A stretch of 64,000 nt of DNA from Flavobacterium gelatinilyticum (GCF_027111295.1 NZ_CP114287.1:2728001-2792000), one strand, 5' to 3'; counted from the stretch's first letter, positions 18,903-27,696 are shown. Notes: a model not told the origin generated them from the letters alone. A program made the numbers and translations.

Positions 18903-19205
18903 TTATACATTAAACTGATCCTGAACGATTCCAATTATTGTATTCGCATCAAGTTCGCCGGACTGTCTCCAGATCATCTGTCCTTCTTTGTAAATCATTA
19001 AAGTAGGAAGGCCTTTAATTCGTAATGCCTCTGCCAGCTCCTGATTTTTATCGACATCTATTTTAATTACCTTCGCTTTATCGCCTAGAGCAGCCGCTAC
19101 ATCCTTAATTACCGGATGCATCAATACTGATGATTCGTTCCAATCTGTGTAGAAGTCAATTAACACTGGAACCTGAGCATTTATAAGTTCTCCAAATTTT
19201 GACAT
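18903..19205 (-). CDS. Thioredoxin-fold protein lacking the CXXC active site
   Basis: The 100-residue protein aligns over its whole length with thioredoxin: PVLIDFYTDW near residues 13-22, KVIKIDVDKNQELAEALRIKGLPTLMIYKEG with the conserved cis-Pro, and a final helix. At the active site it reads W-N-E-S-S where thioredoxin has W-C-G-P-C, and the protein has no cysteine at all. It therefore cannot do dithiol chemistry. A binding or chaperone-like role is possible. No signal peptide is present, so it is cytoplasmic. Confidence 0.85.
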   Translation of the reverse strand: MSKFGELINAQVPVLIDFYTDWNESSVLMHPVIKDVAAALGDKAKVIKIDVDKNQELAEALRIKGLPTLMIYKEGQMIWRQSGELDANTIIGIVQDQFNV

Positions 19206-19256
19206 AAAACCAAAAATTTAATTCTTTAAATCTGTTATAAAAAGAGATAATTAATA

Positions 19257-19264
19257 CAAATGTA
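19257..19264 (-). promoter_or_regulatory. -7 element for the thioredoxin-fold gene
   Basis: Reverse-strand TACATTTG fits TAnnTTTG, about 52 bases before the start codon. No good -33 box is visible. Confidence 0.45.
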
Positions 19265-19278
19265 GCATTTTTAACGAA

Positions 19279-20514
19279 TTAAGCCACATTGTCACCCTTT
19301 TTTAGTTCAATTACCGTGATTTCCGGCATAATGCCAACACGTCCCGGATAGGCATGAAAACCAAATCCGCGGTTCACATACACATACCTTCCAGCCTCTT
19401 CATAAAGCCCTGCCCACTGTTTGTAAATGTATTGCGCAAGACTCCATTTAAAATATCCGGGAATCTCAATTCCAAACTGCATACCATGTGTATGACCGGA
19501 TAAAGTTAAGTGAAAGTTTTTGGGGTGTTCTTTAACTTCATATTCCCAATGGCTTGGGTCATGACTCATTAAAACTTTAAAATCGTCTTTATGAAGATTT
19601 TCAGAAGCCTTGTTAAGATCTCCGGCTTTCTTAAAATTCATTCCCCAGTTTTCAACACCAACCAAAGCAATTTTATCATCGCCTTTGTGAATGTATTTGT
19701 TCTCATTTAATAACAAATCAAAACCTATTTTATTATACAGGTTTTTAATTTCTGCGAAATTTTCGTCTTTTTCGCTCTCAGAAGGCCAGGTCACATATTC
19801 GCCGTAATCATGATTGCCTAAAACAGCAAATTTTCCGTACTTATATTCTTTGATTCGGTTAAATGTTTCGAGCCACGGATGCATTTCCTTCGCATGCGTA
19901 TTTACAATATCGCCGGTAAACAAAATCATGTCTGATTCCTGCTGATTAATCAGATCGATCGCATAATTTATCTTTTCAGGATTATCAAAACTCCCACTGT
20001 GAACATCTGAAATCTGGGTTATTTTAAAACCATCAAATTCATCCGGAAGATCCGGAAAAAATATCGTCTGCTTAATGACTTTGAAGTTATATTTCCCTTC
20101 AAGTATTCCGTAAATTATAGACAAAAACGGAACTGCGGCCAAACCAAGCGCCAGCTGGCTGACAAACTTTCGTCGGTCCGGCATCATTTCTTTTTTGGGA
20201 GCATGGTAAACAAAATAATTCATAATGCCCGCCCCTATTCTAAAAATGTCCTCGCTGAATAACACCAGTGTCATCACGATTTTTGGCACATAAATAAGCA
20301 GCATCAAACCTGTAGTAAACATGAATTGTCTGGTCTGCCCGACTGATCTGTCTACTTGAGAAAAAGAATATATAATGAATACTAAAAGCAGTACGCTGAT
20401 AACCTGATAGGCTGTCAAAACCCATCTTAATTTTATTAAAGTGCGAAAGGCCTGGTAGGAATAGAACTCAATAAATAAAAAAAGAGCACACAGAATTACA
20501 AAACGAAGGATCAT
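19279..20514 (-). CDS. Membrane-anchored metallophosphoesterase
   Basis: The 411-residue protein has about four N-terminal membrane helices (residues 1-140). A calcineurin-type phosphoesterase domain follows with the full metal motif set: SDVHSG, GDIVN, GNHDYGE, SHDP and GHTHGMQFG. This architecture matches the YaeI/YkuE-like family, some members of which act on lipid-linked phosphates such as UDP-diacylglucosamine. The substrate here is unknown. It is monocistronic. Confidence 0.88.
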   Translation of the reverse strand: MILRFVILCALFLFIEFYSYQAFRTLIKLRWVLTAYQVISVLLLVFIIYSFSQVDRSVGQTRQFMFTTGLMLLIYVPKIVMTLVLFSEDIFRIGAGIMNYFVYHAPKKEMMPDRRKFVSQLALGLAAVPFLSIIYGILEGKYNFKVIKQTIFFPDLPDEFDGFKITQISDVHSGSFDNPEKINYAIDLINQQESDMILFTGDIVNTHAKEMHPWLETFNRIKEYKYGKFAVLGNHDYGEYVTWPSESEKDENFAEIKNLYNKIGFDLLLNENKYIHKGDDKIALVGVENWGMNFKKAGDLNKASENLHKDDFKVLMSHDPSHWEYEVKEHPKNFHLTLSGHTHGMQFGIEIPGYFKWSLAQYIYKQWAGLYEEAGRYVYVNRGFGFHAYPGRVGIMPEITVIELKKGDNVA

Positions 20515-20596
20515 CTAATTTATAGTTTTAAACAAAGTAACAAAGAATGAAAATTCTATCGCTTTTTATTATCAAAAATTTAACTCAAATAGCAAC

Positions 20597-20627
20597 AAAA
20601 GCTGATGAATTTCTCCATCAGCTTTTT
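20597..20627 (-). terminator. Hairpin terminator after the first small basic protein gene
   Basis: The stem AAAAGCTGATG/CATCAGCTTTT (11 bp) with an 8-base loop lies 40 bases after the stop codon. T-runs flank it on both strands. It resembles the hairpin after the paralogue at 23058-23089. Confidence 0.75.
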
Positions 20628-20666
20628 GAGCAAAAATTATCCAAAACGTTTTTAATCTCTACAATC

Positions 20667-20852
20667 TTATTTCTGTCCTTTAGAGGCTTCCGGTTTAGCT
20701 GCTTCTACTTTTTTAGCTTTTTTGTCTGTTTTTTTCTCTTTTTTAGCCGTTTTAGCTTCTTTTACCGGAGCAGTTTGTGCTGGAGTTGTTTGCGCACTTA
20801 CCATTGCTGCAGTTCCTAAAACTGCTGCAGTTAACATAATTAATTTTTTCAT
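20667..20852 (-). CDS. Small exported Lys/Ala-rich basic protein, paralogue A
   Basis: The 61-residue product begins with a clean Sec signal peptide (MKKLIMLTAAVLGTAAMVSAQ, cleavage after SA). The mature part of about 40 residues is almost only Lys, Ala, Thr, Glu and Pro, without hydrophobic core, so it should be disordered, basic and periplasmic. Its signal peptide is strikingly like that of the gene at 23169-23381 (LxxAVLGTxAMVxA). It lies directly downstream of the sensor kinase locus and has a tandem-repeat box at its promoter. No family is recognised. In composition it recalls E. coli Asr, but this is analogy only. Confidence 0.75.
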   Translation of the reverse strand: MKKLIMLTAAVLGTAAMVSAQTTPAQTAPVKEAKTAKKEKKTDKKAKKVEAAKPEASKGQK

Positions 20853-20894
20853 GATTTGTAAGTTTTATGATTTAGTATTTCATTTATTGTACAC

Positions 20895-20930
20895 CAAAGA
20901 TAGAATCGCAAAATGAAGACAAAATGAAGA
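20895..20930 (-). promoter_or_regulatory. Promoter with tandem 11-bp regulator box, paralogue A
   Basis: On the reverse strand a perfect 11-bp direct repeat, TCTTCATTTTG twice in contact (20930-20909), is followed after 6 bases by the -7 box TATCTTTG (20902-20895). The repeat occupies the -33 region, as OmpR/PhoB-type boxes do when they activate transcription. The same arrangement occurs at 23423-23458. Confidence 0.75.
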
Positions 20931-20956
20931 TTGAACTTATCTGAAAAAATTAACTT

Positions 20957-22294
20957 TTAATTGTGTTTTAGCTCATCTGGAAACAATAACGTGAAGGTTG
21001 TTCCTTCTTTCAAACAAGAGATAACCTTTATTTCTATATGATGAAAAACCGCTATACTTTTTGCTATGGCAAGTCCCAGCCCCTGCCCTTCCTGATCTGA
21101 ACTGATCCTGGCAAAGCGATTGAATATATTTTCGATCTGAGATTCATTTAAACCTATACCAGAATCTGTTATCGAAATAAAATATTGATTCTGAATATAA
21201 CCATCTGCAACCGTAATATTTCCGTTTGGCTTATTGTATTTTATGGCATTTGTTACCAGATTATAAATCAAAATATGAATCAGGGTTTTATTGCCTTTAA
21301 AAACAAAATCATGTTCCATTTTATTGATAAACTGAATCCCTTTATCTTCAATCCTGTCCTGTAAATCTTCCTGCAGATCTGTAATAAGCTCATGAAAATT
21401 AATTGATTCATTGAGTTCATATTGATTGTTTTCGATTCTGGAAATCAGCAGGAGATTATTGATGATTTTTTTGAGCATATCCAAAGTCTTTAATGAACCC
21501 GCAATTTTATCAACCGCATGATCATCTAAAGATTCGTTCTGCAATAAATTCTCCAGTTTGTTTTTCAATAGCGCGATAGGCGTTAAAAGTTCGTGCGAGA
21601 CATTCGAAATAAACTGTTTTTCTTTTTTAAAAAGTTCTGCAATACGATCCATCATTTGATTTAAAACCAAATCCAGTTCTCTAAAATCCCTTGACTTTGC
21701 TTTTATAGGCGTATGATCAAAAACCTCAGGCTCGTTGACGCGCCTTATTTTAGTATCGATAATTTTGTAGAACGGCTTCAACAGATATTCTATATAAAAA
21801 GTATCAGCCAGAAAAGTGACCAAAAGAATTACTACCAAAACAATTATGATAAATAGTTTAATGATAAAAGTAAGGTCTTTTACTTCACTTAAACTGCTTC
21901 CTATTTCGAGTTTATAATCCTGATTTTCATAATTAAAATGATGCTGCAAAATTCTGTACTCATTTTCCTCCCCTTCAATAATCCGATATTCATTACTAAA
22001 TGTTGTCTGCTTCTGATTGGGTTTAAAAGAACTTTTTGACAGCACTAAAAATTCACTGTGAAGCGTTGAAAACTGCGAATAGGTTTCGGTTGAATCATCT
22101 TCATTTTCAATAAAATCATTAATCTCCTGCTGATTCAGATGATCTATGAATTTCTTTTTCTTTTCAATTAACCCATTATTTATATGTCTGTAAACTACAT
22201 TTTCGACCAATATGGGAAGCATCAGCCATAAAATCAAAATCACCAGCAATCTTGTCAGTGCATTAAAAATGGCTAATTGGTGCTTTATTTTCAC
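20957..22294 (-). CDS. Sensor histidine kinase
   Basis: The 445-residue kinase has a membrane helix at about residues 10-32, an extracytoplasmic sensor of about 110 residues rich in charged and aromatic positions, and a second helix near 143-165. A HAMP-like linker precedes the kinase core: HisKA with SHELLTP (His near 232), N box NLVTNAIKYN, G1 DSGIGL and G2 GQGLGLAIAKS. It starts 11 bases after the response regulator, so the two are co-transcribed. The ligand is unknown. Its likely targets are the two small basic protein genes around it. Confidence 0.93.
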   Translation of the reverse strand: MKIKHQLAIFNALTRLLVILILWLMLPILVENVVYRHINNGLIEKKKKFIDHLNQQEINDFIENEDDSTETYSQFSTLHSEFLVLSKSSFKPNQKQTTFSNEYRIIEGEENEYRILQHHFNYENQDYKLEIGSSLSEVKDLTFIIKLFIIIVLVVILLVTFLADTFYIEYLLKPFYKIIDTKIRRVNEPEVFDHTPIKAKSRDFRELDLVLNQMMDRIAELFKKEKQFISNVSHELLTPIALLKNKLENLLQNESLDDHAVDKIAGSLKTLDMLKKIINNLLLISRIENNQYELNESINFHELITDLQEDLQDRIEDKGIQFINKMEHDFVFKGNKTLIHILIYNLVTNAIKYNKPNGNITVADGYIQNQYFISITDSGIGLNESQIENIFNRFARISSDQEGQGLGLAIAKSIAVFHHIEIKVISCLKEGTTFTLLFPDELKHN

Positions 22295-22305
22295 AAGTAC
22301 ACTAT

Positions 22306-22980
22306 TTATTCGTTAATACGATAACCAACATTACGAACGGTTTCGAACCAATCGATAGAAGTATGTTTGTCCAGTTTTTTTCGAAGGTTACGAACATGGA
22401 CATCAATAAAATTAGAATCAGAATTCACTTCCAGGATATCTCCCCAAATGTGCTCTGTAAGCTGTAATCTTGTTATTACCCTGTTTTTATTAAGAACCAG
22501 ATACTGAAAAATATCAAATTCTTTTTTTGTTAAGCTTATCGGCGTTTCAGCAAAGCTGACTTTATAATCCTGAAGCTGGAGCAAAAAGCCGTGAATACTT
22601 AAATTGTTTAAAGTAAAACCATGAATACGGCGAATAACCGCAAATAATCTGGCTGCAAGTTCTGTCAGAGCAAAAGGTTTTGTTAAATAATCATCGGCCC
22701 CAAGATGAAGCCCGTTGATTCGGTCATCCAATTCTCCTCTTGCTGTAAGCACAATGACTGCCATTTTTGACTTGGTTTTTCGAACTGTTTTCAAAACCTC
22801 AAAACCATCACCATCCGGTAATCCCAAATCGAGCAGCATAACATCATAATCATTACTGCCAAATTCCTCGAGAGCATCGGAGCAATTGTGCGTAATTTTA
22901 CAAATATATCCTGCATTACACAGAAAATCATATACTTCGACAGCAAGTTCCTTATTGTCTTCAACAATTAAAACATTCAT
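22306..22980 (-). CDS. OmpR-family response regulator
   Basis: The 224-residue protein has a receiver domain (acidic pocket ED at residues 7-8, phospho-Asp 51 in LLDLGLPDG, Lys near 101 in LTKPF) and a C-terminal winged helix of the OmpR/PhoB type (residues of about 130-224, ending RNLRKKLDKH..VRNVGYRI). Proteins of this family bind 10-11-bp tandem direct repeats overlapping promoters, which fits the boxes at 20909-20930 and 23437-23458. It is first in the operon with the kinase. Confidence 0.95.
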   Translation of the reverse strand: MNVLIVEDNKELAVEVYDFLCNAGYICKITHNCSDALEEFGSNDYDVMLLDLGLPDGDGFEVLKTVRKTKSKMAVIVLTARGELDDRINGLHLGADDYLTKPFALTELAARLFAVIRRIHGFTLNNLSIHGFLLQLQDYKVSFAETPISLTKKEFDIFQYLVLNKNRVITRLQLTEHIWGDILEVNSDSNFIDVHVRNLRKKLDKHTSIDWFETVRNVGYRINE

Positions 22981-23057
22981 AAAAACAGCGTTTTAAGCAC
23001 TGCTAAAATTAATCAATTATAAAAAATCCTGCTGTGCGTTATCAAAAAATTAACGAA

Positions 23058-23089
23058 ACAAAAAAGCTGACAAATTTCTTCATCAGCCT
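23058..23089 (-). terminator. Hairpin terminator after the second small basic protein gene
   Basis: On the reverse strand GCTGA/TCAGC around a loop with TGAAGAAATTTG is followed by TTTTTTG. It resembles in sequence the hairpin at 20597-20627. Confidence 0.65.
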
Positions 23090-23168
23090 TCTTCAATCGC
23101 ATTCTCATAATCATTATTCCTGTTTTGTCTTCATTACCATGATTCCGAAAACAAAACGAGAACAATCA

Positions 23169-23381
23169 CTATTTTTTCACTTTTGCAGTTTCTGTTTTCG
23201 CAGTTTCTGTTTTTGAAGCTTCACTTTTTTCTGATTTTGCTTTCTTATCAGATTTGTGTTTAGGATGTTTTGTTGCTTTTACTTCTTTTGCAGGAACTTC
23301 TTTTCCGTCTTTTGCAGGAAATGCATGAACCATCGCACTTGTTCCTAAAACTGCTACTAATAACATTACTAAATTTCTCAT
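23169..23381 (-). CDS. Small exported Lys-rich basic protein, paralogue B
   Basis: The 70-residue product has a Sec signal peptide (MRNLVMLLVAVLGTSAMVHA, then FPAK). The mature part is a 50-residue disordered tail of Lys, Ala, Glu, Thr and Ser, with an imperfect repeat near the end (SKTETAKTETAKV) and two His. Signal peptide, composition, promoter box and 3' hairpin all match the gene at 20667-20852, so these are paralogues that flank one two-component system. Function unknown. Confidence 0.75.
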   Translation of the reverse strand: MRNLVMLLVAVLGTSAMVHAFPAKDGKEVPAKEVKATKHPKHKSDKKAKSEKSEASKTETAKTETAKVKK

Positions 23382-23422
23382 GATTTCTAAAGTTTAGAAT
23401 TAATACCTTTTATTTTACAGAT

Positions 23423-23458
23423 CAAAATTACCTTCGTAAAATGAAGAAAAAATGAAGA
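23423..23458 (-). promoter_or_regulatory. Promoter with tandem 11-bp regulator box, paralogue B
   Basis: On the reverse strand TCTTCATTTTT and TCTTCATTTTA lie in contact (23458-23437), followed after 6 bases by TAATTTTG (23430-23423). Half-site phase and distance to the -7 box are identical to the site at 20895-20930. Confidence 0.75.
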
Positions 23459-23628
23459 AACATCGTAACGGATAATTTTTAACGAGACATTAACGTTATG
23501 TCGCAATATCAAGAAGATGTACTTCGGTGCATGTCTACACACATATATGGTCAAACAAAATTAATTTTCAGAAACCAAATCGTTTTTTAAAACCCAATTG
23601 TTTATTTTTACAGACTAATATTTTTAAT

Positions 23629-26454
23629 ATGTCAACTCAAAAACGCCTTTTTCTTCTAGATGCTTATGCACTAATTTTTCGTGGTTATTATGCTTTTATA
23701 AAAAACCCGAGAATCAATTCAAAAGGAATGGATACATCTGCAATTATGGGTTTTATGAACTCATTACTGGATGTTATTAAAAGAGAAAAACCCGATCATT
23801 TAGCCGTTGCTTTCGATAAAGAAGGAAGCCAGGTAAGAACAGAAATGTTCGCAGAATATAAAGCCAATCGTGATGCAACACCCGAAGCAATTAAAATTGC
23901 TATTCCATACATTCAGGAATTATTAAAAGCTATGCATATTCCAATTATTGAAATGGCGGGCTGTGAGGCCGATGACTTAATTGGAACTATCGCCAAACAG
24001 GCAGAAAAACAAAACTATCAGGTTTTTATGGTAACGCCTGATAAGGATTTTGCGCAGTTGGTTTCTGAAAATATTTTCATGTACAAACCGGCCCGTATGG
24101 GTAACGGAATCGAAATCTGGGGTGTTCCTGAGGTTTTGGCAAAATTTGAAATTGAAAGACCGGAACAGGTTATCGATTTTCTTGGAATGATGGGGGATGC
24201 CGTAGATAATATCCCGGGATTACCGGGTGTGGGTGAAGTAACAGCCAAAAAATTCCTGAAGGAATTTGGCACCATGGAAAATCTTTTAGAAAATACTCAT
24301 TTGCTAAAAGGTAAAATGAAAGAAAACATCGAAGCGAATAAAGAAAAAGGTATTCTGTCTAAAAAACTGGCTGCAATTATTACAGACTGCGATGTTGTTT
24401 TTAATGAAGTTGACTACGAACTTTCGCGTCCGGATATTGAAAAAACAGATGCTATTTTTCAGGAACTGGAGTTTAGAAGAATGGCAGAACAATTTGACAA
24501 TTTGTTTAAAACAGACGGCACTCAAACTGCAGCTTCTGAAACTAAACCGGCTAAAAAAGCTGCTAAAAACGAAGATCAGTTTGATCTTTTTGGAAGCACT
24601 TCCGATGAAGATTCAGAAACACCAAGAACTTCTTTCTACAATACTTTAGAAGACACTGAACATTCTTATCAAACTGTTCAGGGTGATTTGGGAATTAAAC
24701 TGCTTTTACAAAATTTACAAAAACAGACATCTGTTTGTTTTGATACTGAAACTACAGGAATCGATGCCCTGCATGCAGAACTGGTAGGTATGTCATTTTC
24801 TTATGAAAAAGGAAAAGCATTCTATGTTCCGTTTCCGGAAAGCCAGGAAGAAGCAAAAACTCTAATTGAAAAATTTGTTCCGTTTTTTGAAAATGAAAAC
24901 ATCGAGAAAATCGGGCAAAACTTAAAATACGACTTAAAAATCCTTTCTAATTATGGGGTAACGGTAAAAGGAAAACTTTTCGATACCATGATTGCGCATT
25001 ATCTTATTAATCCGGATATGCGTCATAATATGGATATCCTGGCCGAAACGTATTTAAAATACTCCCCAAAATCTATTGAAACCTTAATTGGTAAAAAAGG
25101 AAAAAATCAGCTTTCAATGCGTGATGTTCCTTTGGAAGATATTAAAGAATACGCAGCTGAGGATGCAGATATTACGTTACAATTAAAAGAAATATTCACA
25201 ACCGAATTAGATAAAACGGAAACAAAGAAGTTATTTGATGATATCGAGATCCCATTAGTAAGCGTTTTAGCTGACATGGAAACAGAAGGTATCCGTCTGG
25301 ATGTTGAGTTTTTAAAAGAAATGTCAACAGAAATGGATGTCGAAATCAAATCTCTTGAGCAAAAAATATATGAAACAGCCGGAGAAAAATTCAATCTGGC
25401 TTCTCCAAAGCAATTAGGAGATATCTTATTCGACAAATTAAAAATTGGCGGGGCAAAACAAAAGAAAACCAAAACCGGTCAATACGCAACCGGCGAGGAA
25501 GTTTTGACATATTTAGCAAACGACAATCCAATAGTAAAAGATATTCTGGACTGGCGCCAAATGGTAAAACTTCAAAGTACTTACATTTTGGCTTTACCGG
25601 AACAGGTTGATAAAAAAACATTGCGTGTTCATACCGATTATATGCAGACAGTTGCCGCAACGGGTCGTTTAAGTTCTAATAATCCGAACTTACAAAACAT
25701 CCCGATTCGTACCGAAAGAGGTCGTCAGATTCGTAAAGCCTTCGTAGCACGCGATGAAAACCATACTTTAATCTCTGCCGATTACTCGCAGATTGAATTA
25801 CGAATTATTGCAGCTCTAAGCGGTGAAGAAAACATGATTAAAGCTTTCCAAAACGGAGAAGATATTCACAGAGCAACCGCAGCAAAGGTTTTCGATGTTG
25901 CTTTAGAAGAAGTTTCACGCGAACAGAGAAGCAATGCCAAAACCGTAAACTTCGGAATTATCTATGGTGTTTCTGCTTTTGGATTGAGTAACCAGACTTC
26001 ACTTTCAAGAAGCGAAAGCGCCGCTTTGATCGATGCGTATTACAAAACATATCCTCGCCTTAAATCTTATATTTCAGAACAAGTTGAATTTGCTCGCGAA
26101 AAAGGATATGTGCAAACCATTTTAGGCCGCCGCCGTTATTTAAAAGATATCAATTCTGCCAATGCCGTAGTAAGAGGCGCTGCAGAACGAAATGCTGTAA
26201 ATGCACCTATTCAGGGAAGCGCTGCAGACGTAATTAAAATTGCGATGATTAACATTCATAAAAAACTTCGCGACGAAAACTGGAAATCAAGAATGCTGCT
26301 GCAGGTGCATGATGAGCTTGTGTTCGATGTTCACAACGATGAACTCGAAAAAATCCAGCCTATGATTAAACATGAAATGGAAAATGCTTTTAAAATGTCC
26401 GTTCCTTTAGAAGTTGAACTTGGTTTAGGAAAAGACTGGCTTGAAGCGCATTAA
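23629..26454 (+). CDS. polA: DNA polymerase I
   Basis: From the ATG at 23629 the protein has 941 residues. An upstream GTG at 23527 in frame would add 34 residues unlike the family (many Asn, Lys and Phe), so I reject it. Residues 1-290 are the 5'-3' exonuclease (LLDAYALIFRGYYAF, CEADDLIGT, GDAVDNIPG). Residues of about 345-530 are a 3'-5' exonuclease domain with intact CFDTETTG and DTMIAHYL, so proofreading is likely. The polymerase has DYSQIELR, RSNAKTVNFGIIYG and QVHDELVF. It fills gaps in repair and processes Okazaki fragments. Followed by a terminator. Confidence 0.98.
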   Translation: MSTQKRLFLLDAYALIFRGYYAFIKNPRINSKGMDTSAIMGFMNSLLDVIKREKPDHLAVAFDKEGSQVRTEMFAEYKANRDATPEAIKIAIPYIQELLKAMHIPIIEMAGCEADDLIGTIAKQAEKQNYQVFMVTPDKDFAQLVSENIFMYKPARMGNGIEIWGVPEVLAKFEIERPEQVIDFLGMMGDAVDNIPGLPGVGEVTAKKFLKEFGTMENLLENTHLLKGKMKENIEANKEKGILSKKLAAIITDCDVVFNEVDYELSRPDIEKTDAIFQELEFRRMAEQFDNLFKTDGTQTAASETKPAKKAAKNEDQFDLFGSTSDEDSETPRTSFYNTLEDTEHSYQTVQGDLGIKLLLQNLQKQTSVCFDTETTGIDALHAELVGMSFSYEKGKAFYVPFPESQEEAKTLIEKFVPFFENENIEKIGQNLKYDLKILSNYGVTVKGKLFDTMIAHYLINPDMRHNMDILAETYLKYSPKSIETLIGKKGKNQLSMRDVPLEDIKEYAAEDADITLQLKEIFTTELDKTETKKLFDDIEIPLVSVLADMETEGIRLDVEFLKEMSTEMDVEIKSLEQKIYETAGEKFNLASPKQLGDILFDKLKIGGAKQKKTKTGQYATGEEVLTYLANDNPIVKDILDWRQMVKLQSTYILALPEQVDKKTLRVHTDYMQTVAATGRLSSNNPNLQNIPIRTERGRQIRKAFVARDENHTLISADYSQIELRIIAALSGEENMIKAFQNGEDIHRATAAKVFDVALEEVSREQRSNAKTVNFGIIYGVSAFGLSNQTSLSRSESAALIDAYYKTYPRLKSYISEQVEFAREKGYVQTILGRRRYLKDINSANAVVRGAAERNAVNAPIQGSAADVIKIAMINIHKKLRDENWKSRMLLQVHDELVFDVHNDELEKIQPMIKHEMENAFKMSVPLEVELGLGKDWLEAH

Positions 26455-26468
26455 TAATAATTTTACTC

Positions 26469-26502
26469 AAAAAACGTATTTCTTCGGGAATACGTTTTTT
26501 TT
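26469..26502 (+). terminator. Terminator after polA
   Basis: AAAACGTATT pairs with AATACGTTTT around a UUCG-type loop, followed by a T-run. Confidence 0.88.
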
Positions 26503-26523
26503 ACTTCCTGCATAAAAACTAAA

Positions 26524-27645
26524 ATGAGACAAAAATTAACAAAGTACAGCCTTGCAGCAATAACCATCTTATTCTTAGTTTACAAAGTGAATCTTGAGTT
26601 CGCTTTAGGCATTGATACTTTTTTTGTAAACAGTCTGCCTTCTAAAAAATTACCCGCCGAATTTCTCAATTATAAAAATTTATCCCAAGTTAAAAACTTT
26701 AGCAATCATGATGTAATACTGTTTAATAAAAACAGTTGGGATTACCCCAGCAGCAGCTGTCTGGTACTTGAAGTTTCTAAAGAACAAATTATAGTTAAAA
26801 TTATCGACAAAAAAGAACCGTATGATCATGGAGGCGGAAACACGGGGCAAAATTTTTTCAACACAGTTTTTAAAATGGATACTTCCGGGAACATTCTGGA
26901 CACTCTTAATTTTAAAACTTCTACGTCAAATGAATCCGATTTTGGCGACACCTTTTTACTAAACAAACAAATCGTAAACAAAGACCTGTTATTTTATCAA
27001 ACCTGGCCAACTGACGGAAATAAAGCAAAAAAGAATTTTATACCTGTAAATAAAGATTTAACATGGAATCAGGAAAAATTATTAAAATATTACCGTGAGA
27101 CTATATTGCCTAATTGTGTTTACTTGGATAACTTTTATGCATGGAGAGATTCTTCAATACCAGCTGATAAAAAATCATCTGTATTATATTTTGCTTACAA
27201 TGACTGGTATGTAATGTATGGTATACCTAATGAAATTTTTAAAGATGTCCTAAATCAAAAGAAAAAAATCATTAATGAAAATCTACTTAATAAGATTCCC
27301 TCCGAAAGAATCGTATTTAAGCACTTTCAAAAATTAGATTATAATTCAAATGTTATGGGAAGAACTCAGAGCAATGATACTTACACCTACTATTATTGGA
27401 ACGCTGTTGCTTATATCAATATTCTTTTTAAAAAAGACACGTTAAAATTTAAAAAAGAAGATGTTTTTATAAGTGATTATGACACTAACAAAAAATCAAT
27501 ATATAGCACCGTAAAAGACACACCAAAAGAATTAGAAAAAAGTTTAAGATTAGGATATGCATTTTATACTAATCCTTTCCTAAAATTTACATTGATACAT
27601 GACAAAGAAAAGGGGCGTTTGTACCTTATTAAGAAAATAGAATAA
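26524..27645 (+). CDS. Unknown protein with one N-terminal membrane segment
   Basis: The 373-residue protein begins with a hydrophobic segment (residues 10-28), a signal anchor or uncleaved signal. The rest is soluble, rich in Lys, Asn, Asp and Tyr, with no family motif I recognise. Noticeable stretches are HGGGNTGQNFFNTVFKMD (about residues 101-118) and repeated FKMD/FKT segments that suggest beta structure. Base composition looks more AT-rich than the flanking genes. It stands alone between terminators, so context gives no clue. Confidence 0.6.
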   Translation: MRQKLTKYSLAAITILFLVYKVNLEFALGIDTFFVNSLPSKKLPAEFLNYKNLSQVKNFSNHDVILFNKNSWDYPSSSCLVLEVSKEQIIVKIIDKKEPYDHGGGNTGQNFFNTVFKMDTSGNILDTLNFKTSTSNESDFGDTFLLNKQIVNKDLLFYQTWPTDGNKAKKNFIPVNKDLTWNQEKLLKYYRETILPNCVYLDNFYAWRDSSIPADKKSSVLYFAYNDWYVMYGIPNEIFKDVLNQKKKIINENLLNKIPSERIVFKHFQKLDYNSNVMGRTQSNDTYTYYYWNAVAYINILFKKDTLKFKKEDVFISDYDTNKKSIYSTVKDTPKELEKSLRLGYAFYTNPFLKFTLIHDKEKGRLYLIKKIE

Positions 27646-27656
27646 TGCCTTAAAAA

Positions 27657-27690
27657 CAAAAAACCATCAGTTTCTGCTGATGGTTTTTTT
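27657..27690. terminator. Bidirectional terminator between convergent genes
   Basis: CCATCAG/CTGATGG with A-run before and T-run after serves the unknown gene (plus) and the LacI-type gene (minus). Confidence 0.85.
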
Positions 27691-27696
27691 ATATTT

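Noticed and set aside
20547..20819. Plus-strand 90-residue frame over the small basic gene
   Set aside because: It is a Phe/Ser-rich shadow of the reverse-strand Lys-rich gene and has no promoter or ribosome binding context.
22981..23060. Self-regulation box ahead of the response regulator gene
   Set aside because: I searched for the AAATGAAGA tandem box and found none here, so auto-control through that site is not supported.
23527..23628. Upstream GTG start extending polA by 34 residues
   Set aside because: The extension has no resemblance to polymerase I N-termini. The ATG at 23629 leads straight into the exonuclease motif.
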